DNA of 64,000 bases from DATAUD01 sp036268455 (GTDB taxonomy: Bacteria > Verrucomicrobiota > Verrucomicrobiia > Limisphaerales > Palsa-1400). The stretch is from contig DATAUD010000106.1 in assembly GCA_036268455.1 (NCBI GenBank), positions 1 to 64,000 of the forward strand, given 5' to 3'. Each line of letters starts with the position of its first letter. The stretch's first letter is position 1. Of this stretch, positions 51,043 through 59,500 are shown piece after piece. Position numbers and translations under genes: made by a program. The notes beneath the pieces were generated by a model, which was not told the DNA's origin, made no database searches, and worked only from the letters and a program-made list of their open reading frames with translations.

Positions 51043-52874
51043 ACGGTCCTCCGATGATAATACCACCACTCGAACATCAACACCGCCAGCGCGCCGGCCG
51101 CGATCCAATGCCAGATTTCGACGCTCGCCTGCTTCACTTCTGTCGCGCCCACCTTGTTGAATTTCCCCAACTGCAATTCGTCGCGCGGCTTGATATTGCT
51201 CTCGCCGGCATCGAGCACGTTGACGCAAAACGCGGCTTCGTTCGTCCCGGCCCGCAAATGATACGTCCCCTGCCGCGTCGTATCGCCAAAAAGAATTTCC
51301 CGATTGCCCGCTGTGGCGATCTTTTCCTTCGCGCCGCCCGGCAGCGTGACTTCCACGGAATCAACCGGGCGCGCCGGCGCGTATCGAAACGGCTCGCCCG
51401 CGTGCAAAAGCAATTGGCGGGATTTGGTTGAAGCCGGATTGAGCCAATCGACGGCGTTGGCGATGAAAATCGGGAAAGAAACGCGCAACGGCCAGGTGCT
51501 TTGCAACGTATCGAATCCGACCCAGATTATTTTTTGATGCGCCAATTCGCCGGCGAGCAGCAGCGGCGTTTGGCGCGTTTCAACCAGCGGAATGCCCCAC
51601 GCAGGCGCGCGCACGCCGAGCGTCTCGCTGATCTGGACGTTATCCAGGTTAATGTAGCGGAGCAGCGGGTGCGTGTTCTTCCAATCGACAATCGCCGGTG
51701 AATCAATATTCGTCCACCCGTCCTCAAATAAATTCGTGGTGACGACGTGAAAAGCAAGCACGCTGCCTTGCGGCCAGACGGATGGCGTGACGTCGTCGAG
51801 CACCACGACGTCGGAATTCGGCGCGCCGTCCAATGTATCGGTCGCGACGCTCACCTCGACGCCTGGAACGGTTCGCAGCGCTTTTTCCATAAATCGGTTC
51901 CCGTGGGAAATCAGCAACACCCGAATCGGCTGCGGCAGAAGGCTGACAATCGAGGCTTGATTGTCCGCCGCCAGATCATCCTTGGTGTCGATCCGCACCG
52001 TGAAAATGCCGTCGCGCTCCTGCGTGGCGGAAAAAACCTGCGGCGACGTTTCACCGGGAGCCAGAGTCAAAGGCCGCGTGTCAACAATTTTCTGGTCGAA
52101 CAAAAGATCCAGCACCGTCTGCTGGGTGTTCGTCGAAAAATTGACCACGCTGGCATAAATGGCGCGTTCCTCCCGGTTATCCGGATTGTCGCGAATATCG
52201 AGCGTAGTGATCCCGACGTTGTTGCAGCGTTCCCCCTCCCGGTGATAAACGACATTCAACCCTTTGTTCTCGAATTCGCTCAAATCGCCCGCGGCGCCGT
52301 CGCTGAAAAGGTCGATTTCCGGGTCATGCTTGTCGCGCACGAGCGTGCCCGCCAATTTCAGAGCTTCAGTCAGACGCGTCGTGGAATCGGTCACCTGGCA
52401 ATTTTCAATGGCGCGGCGCAGAACCGCTTTGTCGTCGGTGGCGGATTGTTTGACAACGGTATTGCCCGCCGCCAGCAGGATCAACATCTGTTCCTGGTCT
52501 TTGAGGCTATCCACCAAATGAAGCGCCTCCGCGCGCGCCTTTTCGAAGCGCGAAGGAGCAACGTCGGTGCTCTGCATGGAAGCCGACGCGTCAAGTATCA
52601 CCACCCGCAGGCCAGTGGCACGGGCGTGCCCGGCAAAATAAGGCCGGCTCAACGCAAGAATCGCCAGGAGCAAGAGGAGCAATTGCAGCACCAGCAGCCA
52701 ATTGTGGCGAAGTTTTTGGAACGGCGCGTTGGCCTGGGTGTCAGCGAGGAATTTCTGCCAAAGGACCGTGCTCGAAACGAGTTTCACCACCCGGCGGCGT
52801 TTCAACAGGTAAAACACCACCACCACCGGCAGAGTGGCGGCGAACCAGAACGCGGCTGGCGATAGGAACCTCAC
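51039..52874 (-). CDS. BatA-like VWA membrane protein with C-terminal extension
   Basis: 611 residues. Two N-terminal helices (FAATLPVVVVFYLL; LLVLQLLLLLLAILAL) frame the BatA-type loop; the VWA MIDAS is DASAS (95-99). Beyond the VWA domain (to about 260) is a long beta-rich region with repeated Ig-like strands (LDLLFDQKIVDTRPLTLAPG, ILFGDTTRQGTYHLRAGTNE) and a final helix (IAAGALAVLMFEWWYYH). Longer than ordinary BatA (about 330). First gene of a three-gene minus-strand unit; its stop overlaps the permease-NHL start. The role is inferred only from the VWA fold and context. Confidence 0.78.
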   Translation of the reverse strand: MRFLSPAAFWFAATLPVVVVFYLLKRRRVVKLVSSTVLWQKFLADTQANAPFQKLRHNWLLVLQLLLLLLAILALSRPYFAGHARATGLRVVILDASASMQSTDVAPSRFEKARAEALHLVDSLKDQEQMLILLAAGNTVVKQSATDDKAVLRRAIENCQVTDSTTRLTEALKLAGTLVRDKHDPEIDLFSDGAAGDLSEFENKGLNVVYHREGERCNNVGITTLDIRDNPDNREERAIYASVVNFSTNTQQTVLDLLFDQKIVDTRPLTLAPGETSPQVFSATQERDGIFTVRIDTKDDLAADNQASIVSLLPQPIRVLLISHGNRFMEKALRTVPGVEVSVATDTLDGAPNSDVVVLDDVTPSVWPQGSVLAFHVVTTNLFEDGWTNIDSPAIVDWKNTHPLLRYINLDNVQISETLGVRAPAWGIPLVETRQTPLLLAGELAHQKIIWVGFDTLQSTWPLRVSFPIFIANAVDWLNPASTKSRQLLLHAGEPFRYAPARPVDSVEVTLPGGAKEKIATAGNREILFGDTTRQGTYHLRAGTNEAAFCVNVLDAGESNIKPRDELQLGKFNKVGATEVKQASVEIWHWIAAGALAVLMFEWWYYHRRTV

Positions 52875-52957
52875 GGGTGCGCTGATAGTGCTGGTTCAAT
52901 CCCCAAGATTAAAGCCGTTTTTTTCGACAGCGGTCGTGGGTCTTGCAGACGGAATGC

Positions 52958-53272
52958 TTAAATCTGGAGTTCGATAAAATCGCCGGGCTTGAGCGTGTTG
53001 ACCGTATCTGAGATCAAATCCGTGTGCTTTTCGATTTCACGCCAGCTTGTCGTGGGAAGAACCAATATTGCCAATCGTCTCCCGGCAAGATTCTGTTGAT
53101 AGCGAAGGTTTTTGTCGGTTGTGATGAACGCGTCAAACGCCCCTTCCGCCGCCGTCAGCAATTTCCCGTTTTCCAATCGTTCCCATTTCATTTCAAAAGC
53201 CGTGGATACCGCGTGTGCAGTCAAACTTTGGCGCAACGGCGCCGGAGCGCCCTGGTCAAAGAGAATTCTCAT
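52958..53272 (-). CDS. DUF5615 PIN-like toxin
   Basis: 104 residues with the DUF5615 layout: RILFDQGAPAPLRQSL at the start, ENGKLLTAAEGAFDAFITTD in the middle (acidic residues that form the PIN-like metal site) and LAGRRLAILVLPTTSWREIE near the end. DUF5615 proteins are putative RNase-fold toxins paired with DUF433 antitoxins. It follows the DUF433 gene after 17 bases in the usual antitoxin-first order. Confidence 0.85.
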   Translation of the reverse strand: MRILFDQGAPAPLRQSLTAHAVSTAFEMKWERLENGKLLTAAEGAFDAFITTDKNLRYQQNLAGRRLAILVLPTTSWREIEKHTDLISDTVNTLKPGDFIELQI

Positions 53273-53289
53273 GGGCGCCGCAAAGACAT

Positions 53290-53508
53290 TTACGCAACAA
53301 TTAAACTTCTCTCAGCGTGTTTGAGAACGGACTCCACCTGCTCGCGAGCCACGCCTGGGAACCATTCGAGAAAATCGTCTATTGTGGCGCCAGATTCCAA
53401 ATTCTCAAATAGCGCCGTCACTGGAACGCGCGTACCCCTAAAAAGCCATGCCCCACTAACCTTTCCCGGCACGCGCTCCACAACGTCACATTTGCTCCAA
53501 TCCAACAC
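53290..53508 (-). CDS. DUF433 antitoxin
   Basis: 72 residues with the DUF433 signature VSGAWLFRGTRVPVTALFENLESGATIDDFLEWFP: the G..FRGTRVPV strand and the helix-turn-helix-like end (FLEWFPGVAREQVESVLKHA). DUF433 proteins are DNA-binding antitoxins that repress their own operon and neutralise a DUF5615 partner. First gene of the pair, between the DUF5009 gene and the toxin. Confidence 0.85.
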   Translation of the reverse strand: MLDWSKCDVVERVPGKVSGAWLFRGTRVPVTALFENLESGATIDDFLEWFPGVAREQVESVLKHAERSLIVA

Positions 53509-53572
53509 AGCCCCATTTTACCGTGGCGCCGGTCGCGCGGCAAGGCGCAATTCAGCTTGTTTTCGAGTTCCA

Positions 53573-55027
53573 TCACGTCCGCCAGAAAATCCTTCTCCGC
53601 GTCAGCAGCGTTGTAACGACGGCCATCGCAAGCGTTACGAGAACGCCTCGCCAAAAACCGCGCCAGGGTGAGCTTGCCCAATGATCCAAAACCGCCGCCA
53701 ACCCTGTCAGCGCCAGCAAAGGGTTTATAAAATTATTGACACCAGCGTAGGCGATCATTGGGTTTCGCCCCGTTTCGATCAACAGCCCCAGCCAGCGTTC
53801 GCGCTTGAAGTAGTCGATGACAATCGAGAGAAGGATCAAAATGCAGTTGGCCAGACCGGACGTCACAAAATAATAACTGACCGTCGCCTTGTCTTTTCTG
53901 ATGCCGCCTTCATACGGTTCAAGAAACAGCCCAAGCACCATCCAATACGCCCCCCATAGGAAAAGACTTTTGTAAAGCCGCTCCGTGGACGCGCGCGCAT
54001 CTTTGACAAGAAACCAGCCCGCCACGCACATCGGAAAAACCACCAGCGGCGTCTCCGGCACCCATCGCGATTTCAGCCCGATCAACATCACCAGGACAAA
54101 CGCGATCATCAGAAAGCCCAGCGCCCAGACCCTCCACACCGGCCATGTGCGCGACAGGCCGGATTGCGCCGACCGGCCCCACTCGAAAAGCGAATCACCG
54201 GCGACCGTTCCCGGCAAAACGATGCACAAATATTGCAGGTAATATAATTTATAAATCCACGAAACCCACGGCTCAGGCGAAAAATTCCAGAAATCCGTCA
54301 CCCATCCGCCCAACGGATGCGGCATATTCGAGAGCCGGATTGCCAGCACGATCCCGATGATTCCCAGGCGCGGCAGAAGCCGGTCGCGCGTCAACAGCCA
54401 GATCAACCCGCCCCAAACCGCCATGTTCGCCAGCACGACAATGATAATGTCCGTCCGTTCCAGGCGGAAACCCCTGCCGTCGGGATAACGCGTCAATCCC
54501 AAAAAGAGAATCGCGCAAACCCACCCAATTCCGCGAATCGTCCAGCGAACCGCTGAACTCCAATGCGCCGGCAACCGTGTGAGAATCGGGAAAAGGATGA
54601 GGAACCCGAGCAACGCGAGCACCCACGTTTGCGTGGTCGGATGATCGCTCAGGACATAAGGACGAATGTCCACGACGAACAGCGCGAAAAAAGCGAGCAG
54701 AAAGCCGCGTTTAAGAATCGAACCGGCAATGCTCCATTCAGACACTCCCGCCCGCAGACGCCGGCCTAGCGCCAGCGGAAAAGCCGCGCCCATTGAAAAA
54801 AGAAAAAGCGGAAAAACCAGGTCAACCCACGTAATCCCCGGTATCTGGATAAACTGATGCTCCAGCGGCGGCACTTGCGCGTGATACATCCATGAGGGCA
54901 GCGAATTCGCGCCGAACGGCATTTCGCTGGAAAGCAGCATCGCGAGAATTGCCAGTCCGCGCATCGCGTCCAAAGCCAACGCCCGCGTTTCGCGCGGCGC
55001 CGTTCGATTGGGAAGAGCCTCTGTCAT
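53573..55027 (-). CDS. DUF5009 multi-spanning membrane protein
   Basis: 484 residues with about ten membrane helices. The N-terminus has the DUF5009 signature LALDAMRGLAILAMLLSSEM, then PSWMYHAQVPPLEHQF and ITWVDLVFPLFLFSMGAAFP. This fold is related to heparan-alpha-glucosaminide N-acetyltransferases (LDAMRG motif), so a transmembrane acyl-transfer role is possible but unproven. Standalone on the minus strand, followed downstream (after 64 bases) by the DUF433/DUF5615 pair, which is probably a separate unit. Confidence 0.85.
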   Translation of the reverse strand: MTEALPNRTAPRETRALALDAMRGLAILAMLLSSEMPFGANSLPSWMYHAQVPPLEHQFIQIPGITWVDLVFPLFLFSMGAAFPLALGRRLRAGVSEWSIAGSILKRGFLLAFFALFVVDIRPYVLSDHPTTQTWVLALLGFLILFPILTRLPAHWSSAVRWTIRGIGWVCAILFLGLTRYPDGRGFRLERTDIIIVVLANMAVWGGLIWLLTRDRLLPRLGIIGIVLAIRLSNMPHPLGGWVTDFWNFSPEPWVSWIYKLYYLQYLCIVLPGTVAGDSLFEWGRSAQSGLSRTWPVWRVWALGFLMIAFVLVMLIGLKSRWVPETPLVVFPMCVAGWFLVKDARASTERLYKSLFLWGAYWMVLGLFLEPYEGGIRKDKATVSYYFVTSGLANCILILLSIVIDYFKRERWLGLLIETGRNPMIAYAGVNNFINPLLALTGLAAVLDHWASSPWRGFWRGVLVTLAMAVVTTLLTRRRIFWRT

Positions 55028-55354
55028 TACCCGAAATTAAACCCGCGCGTAAACTTTTGGCAATTGGCGAAAATCTCTTCACAATCGCGGCAATGGCCTC
55101 CGTATCAATCTCCTTCGCTTACAAGTGTTTGCTCAATTCCGCGACTTTGCGCTAAACTCCTCTTTCAATGAGCAACTCTCAATTTCCGGTGCTTCAATTT
55201 TCCTTTTTCTCTGCGCACTCCGCGCGGAACTTTTCGTGTGTCAACTGCATCGTTGGCTAAATCCGTTGGTCTTACCAGTTGATGCTCTCATCTCAGAAAT
55301 GCTAACCGCTGAATGCGCCTTGACCCTCTTTCACCGCTCGACGATAGTGTACGC
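55028..55354. other. Intergenic region containing a 33-bp repeat copy
   Basis: No gene that I can support. It contains one copy of the direct repeat described at 55257-55289 and AT-rich runs upstream. An open frame at 55125 shows no family resemblance. Confidence 0.5.
55257..55289 (+). repeat. Direct repeat, left copy
   Basis: CTAAATCCGTTGGTCTTACC then AGTTGATGCTCTC. Compared with the right copy at 55851 it has one extra base and two C/T differences; the last 19 bases are identical. It carries a short inverted repeat (TGG..CCA). Lies just upstream of the two-gene module. Confidence 0.85.
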
Positions 55355-55582
55355 ATGAAATACGCGAGGATTTCGTTCCCATCGCGCGACGTGGCCGTGT
55401 GCGCATTTCACGAGTTGGCGCGACGGGGTCGCATAGTCAGCCTGCCGGACGGTCAGTTCATCGTGCCAGAGGCGGCGGCGACTTTTTTGCAGACTCAGGG
55501 ACTCAACTTTCAGACGCACGAATGGATGAGCGAGGATTATGCCACGCAGGCGCTACGAAATTCTGCTCCCAACCCGGTATAA
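55355..55582 (+). CDS. Small protein, first gene of a two-gene module
   Basis: 75 residues from ATG 55355 (MKYARISFPSRDVAVCAFHE); the frame is open from 55313 but that stretch has no homologous look. Predicted secondary structure alternates helix and strand (ARRGRIVSLPDGQFIVPEAA, LNFQTHEWMSEDYATQALRN). I recall similar short proteins preceding the partner found at 55539, suggesting a conserved pair, possibly toxin-antitoxin. Its end overlaps the next gene by 44 bases. Confidence 0.55.
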   Translation: MKYARISFPSRDVAVCAFHELARRGRIVSLPDGQFIVPEAAATFLQTQGLNFQTHEWMSEDYATQALRNSAPNPV

Positions 55583-55854
55583 TGACGGCAGTCCGGTCGA
55601 ACCCGAAAGATTCTTCGAGACCCAAGAAGAACTCGTGACTGTATTCGGGGCTTTGACAACATCTCCGGACCTGTTCCGCGGCACATGGATGCATGAAGGG
55701 CAACGGTTTGAAGACGAGCATTTCCGCATGATTGTTGATAATCGAAGCCACTCCCGAAAACCGGGCCTTTTTCGCGAGATTCAAGGAACGATTGAAAGAA
55801 CGGTTTCGCCAAATTGATATTTGGATTGTGTCTTACGAAATCGAAGTGCTCTAA
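55539..55854 (+). pseudogene. Frameshifted partner gene of the two-gene module
   Basis: Starts MPRRRYEILLPTRYNDGSPV, a family-typical opening, and proceeds to RMIVD. In this frame the sequence then degenerates and stops at 55817. One base too many at 55740-55741 (GATAATCG, expected GATATCG) breaks it; in the next frame it continues IEATPENRAFFARFKERLKE and RFRQIDIWIVSYEIEVL to a stop at 55852-55854, which is the normal end of this family. The restored product would be about 104 residues. Either a decayed gene or a sequencing error. Confidence 0.7.
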
Positions 55855-55882
55855 ACCGCTGGCCTTACCAGTTGATGCTCTC
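55851..55882 (+). repeat. Direct repeat, right copy
   Basis: CTAAACCGCTGGCCTTACC then AGTTGATGCTCTC. It begins at the restored end of the partner gene. With the left copy 594 bases upstream it flanks the whole two-gene module. Confidence 0.85.
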
Positions 55883-56035
55883 GCCATTGGGACTCAATAG
55901 TCTGGCGCAAGACCGGTGAATCGAGTGATAGTTGCTCGGTGAGCGACGTTAGCCGCCTTGTTGAGTCTATCGAAGAGCCTTTCTCCAAGCGAGTGGCGGA
56001 ATGAAAAATAATTTGTAAACTTATGTCTCGATCTT

Positions 56036-56518
56036 ATGCGCAAAATCAATCTAAACGCCGTCACCGAAAACGAATTGAAATCTCCAAAGGGCAAATACCA
56101 TCATCACACCAAGGACGTCTCTGTCGCTCTTGGTCGGGACTCGCGCTCGCTCGATCTCCTGAAACGTCATCCCTTTGATCTCGCGGTTACGCGAATTCCG
56201 CCAGGGGCGACGCGTTGCCCTTACCATGCCCGCTCCGCGCAATGGGAACTTTACGTCGTCATCGCCGGAGCCGGAAAAGTCCGGCACGACCAGGGCGTCA
56301 CTGAAGTTTCGATAGGCGACGTGTTTCTTTTTGGGCCGAACGAGGCCCATCAAATCATCAACGAGAGCAAGGAGGATTTTGTCTATTACGTTATTGCCGA
56401 TAACCCCATCGGCGCGACTTGCTATTATCCAGACAGCCGGAAGTGGGCGGTTGCCCAGCCGTCCGAGCGGATCATATTGAAAGGGAACGAAACCGAGTAT
56501 TGGGACGGCGAAGAGTAA
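56036..56518 (+). CDS. Cupin-domain protein
   Basis: 160 residues. The cupin core has the His/Glu pattern in PPGATRCPYHARSAQWELYV and VSIGDVFLFGPNEAHQIINE, with a His after a Glu and a downstream His that could bind a metal; the first motif lacks the usual second His, so metal binding is uncertain. Such proteins often act on sugar or phenolic substrates or as sensors. No co-operonic partner; converges with the giant CotH-like gene. Confidence 0.8.
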   Translation: MRKINLNAVTENELKSPKGKYHHHTKDVSVALGRDSRSLDLLKRHPFDLAVTRIPPGATRCPYHARSAQWELYVVIAGAGKVRHDQGVTEVSIGDVFLFGPNEAHQIINESKEDFVYYVIADNPIGATCYYPDSRKWAVAQPSERIILKGNETEYWDGEE

Positions 56519-56530
56519 AAGTTCCAGGCA

Positions 56531-59500
56531 TTACGAAGCTGGCGGCAGAACAACCAGCCGATAGAACTGTTGCGACGTGTTTCCGGGACTGTTCGTAAAA
56601 CTCAAGCTCGCCCCATTTCCCGATACCGGCGCATTCAACGGCAGCCACGCCGAATCGGTAAGATTGGTTTTGTATTGGACTTGATACGTCTGCCCAATCA
56701 CGCCCGGCCACGTCAACACAACATTCGTCGGCGATGCCTGCGCTGTCATCGAAACCGCGTTCAGCGCCGCCTGGGCCTTCGCCGAGAAACTCAAATTGTC
56801 GATTGCCAATCCCTGCGACTTTCCCGTTGCGCCAGCCATCTCCCACACCAGCCAAAGCGCGCCGCCCGGAGGCCAATTGGTGATCGGTTGGTTCACCACC
56901 GCAAGCGACTCTTCATTGTTCGTCGCCGTGCCATCCACCGCCGCCCCGCCCACGTCGTTGGCAATGGTCGGGAAACTCACATTCAACGCAGGCAGAAACG
57001 CCGTCGCGCTCGTCGAAAAAAAGTTCGTCGCGGAGGGGTCAACGAAATAATAAAACTCCAGCGTCTTGGGCAAATTCGACTGGCGCCAAATTTCCCCGGT
57101 GACTTGAAGGTTGATGTATTTGAGCGCCTGCCCCGTGCCATTGATCAATTTCGCGCCGAACGCGGTGTATCCCGTCGTGCTCGTGGCGAGCAGACCGAGC
57201 GCGCGATTGGAACTGTTGGGCAAACCAAAACTGATTTGCCCCCCGGTGGTCTGATCACCATCGGTGGCGCCGAATCGGACGCCCACGCTGGCAGTTGGAT
57301 TGGCCAATCCATACCAACCCGTCAATGCCGAAATACCCAATCCCCCATTCACGCCGCTAGCACTCGTAGGAAAAGCAAAGTCATACGGATTGGAGAGAGA
57401 ATAAGTAACGCCATCAACGGTCACCGGGTTTCCGGAATCGACCGACGTTGAACCGGGGTCCGGCAACGAATCAAAATTCTGCGCGTACACGGATCCCGCA
57501 GTCAAATAAGGAACGAATGATGGCGGCGGAAGGCTGGACCCGTCATTGGGGGCGCCGGGCGTCGGCTGCGCGAAAACTTGCCGGACAAAACTTTGCCCAT
57601 CCGGGAACGATCCGTAGGAGTAATTGGCCGACAGATTGGTGTAATTAAGATAGTCGAGCACCTGCCATTGGGCATTCGTAAGCCGGCTAAAAGCCAGCGA
57701 GCCGCTGATACCCGGCAAAACAAAACTCGTGTGCGGCTGGCTGGCGGTCGAAAGATTCGTCTGGCCGTCAGCAAAGATGACCAGAAACTGGCCCGCATTG
57801 ATGACGTCGTTCGACGGGAAAGCCCACTGGCCGAAGTTGGTGTAATTGTCCGACAAATAAAGTCCATCCAACGAAACCGTATTGCTGCTTGGATTGTAAA
57901 GTTCGATCCACGGCTCACGCTCGCCGGCGCTGTTGGTGATGCCGGTCAGATTCTCCGGCTCAACTTCATTCAGCCACAACGTTTGGAACGGCACTCGCGA
58001 AGCGGCCACAAGATTGGTCGCATCCGGCGTGGCAGTCTGGCTTGCCCAATTGCCGACGCGCCAATTGTCCTGGTGGGGATCGATCAATTGCAGCGAATAC
58101 CCGGTGCCGGAAGCATTGGTCGGCCAGGGCAACACGCTGTCAAATTGCGCCTCGGCCACCACGGAATTGCTGGTTCCGCCGGGCTGCGAAAGCGCAAGCA
58201 ATTGGCCCGGCTGCAACGTGCCCGGAAAAACGTCGAACAAAGTGTTCGTGACGCCGTAAGCGCCCGCGTAAGCGGCCTGATTCGCCGCCAGCACCAAAAA
58301 TGCGTTGGGCCCAATACTCGCGCCATTCGAAAACGTGTAAGCCACAGCGGGAATTTGCCAACCCGACAGATTAAACGTCGTATTGCTTGAATTATTGTAT
58401 AATTCGATAAAATCCGCATCCGGAACAACGGGATCGTACATGATTTCGTTAATCACAATCTTTCCCACCGGGGAGGGAATCGTTCCGTTATAAACGACGA
58501 AAGCATTGCCACTGTCTCCTGCGATAGGCTGGGACTGCATATTCACGCCGACGACATTGAATTGGTTGGTTCCCGCGCGCAATGTAACGGCAATACTCCA
58601 ATTCGTCAGCGTCGTCCATGTGACGGGCCAAGCTTCCCCATTGAGCCAAACCGTTTCGACCGCCACAGGCGCGGTGCCAGTGACATAGGCGACATCGTTG
58701 CTGACCACAACAGTGGGATTGACCTCAAAGTTAGTGGCGTTGACGGCCGCAAGCTGCTCCGAAATGCTGCTTTGCGCCGACGCGATCCACGGTAGAATCG
58801 CCGTGTTCGGATTTTCGACGTTCAATCCGTTGGCAACAAAAGTGTTGTATTTCGCGTTCATCAGCGGGCCAGTCGTCAGGTTGATATTAAGCGGACCATT
58901 GACCAATTCCTGTTGGGCGCGCCAATACATCCGCAAGAACGCGGGAGTCTGATAAATCTGGCCCATATTAGGATCGTTGCTGTCGTACTGTAAAAGATTC
59001 TGGCCGGGCGCCAAGGACTGCGGGCCGCCCAAATCAATATTCAAATCCCACGGCATGAGCGTGTATTTGGTGCCGGCAACGCCAATATAGCCGTACATGT
59101 TCTGGCTTATCTCCGTGCCAAAAGAATCGATGTTGCCCGCCGCGTGATTGGCGGCAAACGTGCGCATCCATTCTTCCATGTCCGCCATGTTTTCCATGTT
59201 CGCCGCGTAATTCGCGCTTGCGGAGGAATTAGCCGCGTCCACTAGTGAGAAAACATTGGTGAAGTCACTGAAAGTGTCCGGCGTGCGTCGAATCTCGAAG
59301 TTATACCGATAGCGGGCCGGCTTCTTGACCTCGCCCGTGGTGTCAAACGGCAACAGATAACAGTAAGCCTCCGGCGTATCGCCAATCTTATAGGTGGATG
59401 GAAACGGAGCGAATTCAAACCACGGCTGCATTTTATAAAGAAAGCCGCCGGTGTCATTGGGAAAATATTGTTTAACCATGTCGCTGTCGGGAACCTGCGC

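Noticed and set aside
55851..55882. tRNA-like segment on the minus strand (GAGCATCAACTGGTAAGG)
   Set aside because: It resembles part of a tRNA-Thr arm, but no acceptor stem, T-arm or CCA-end region can be built around it.
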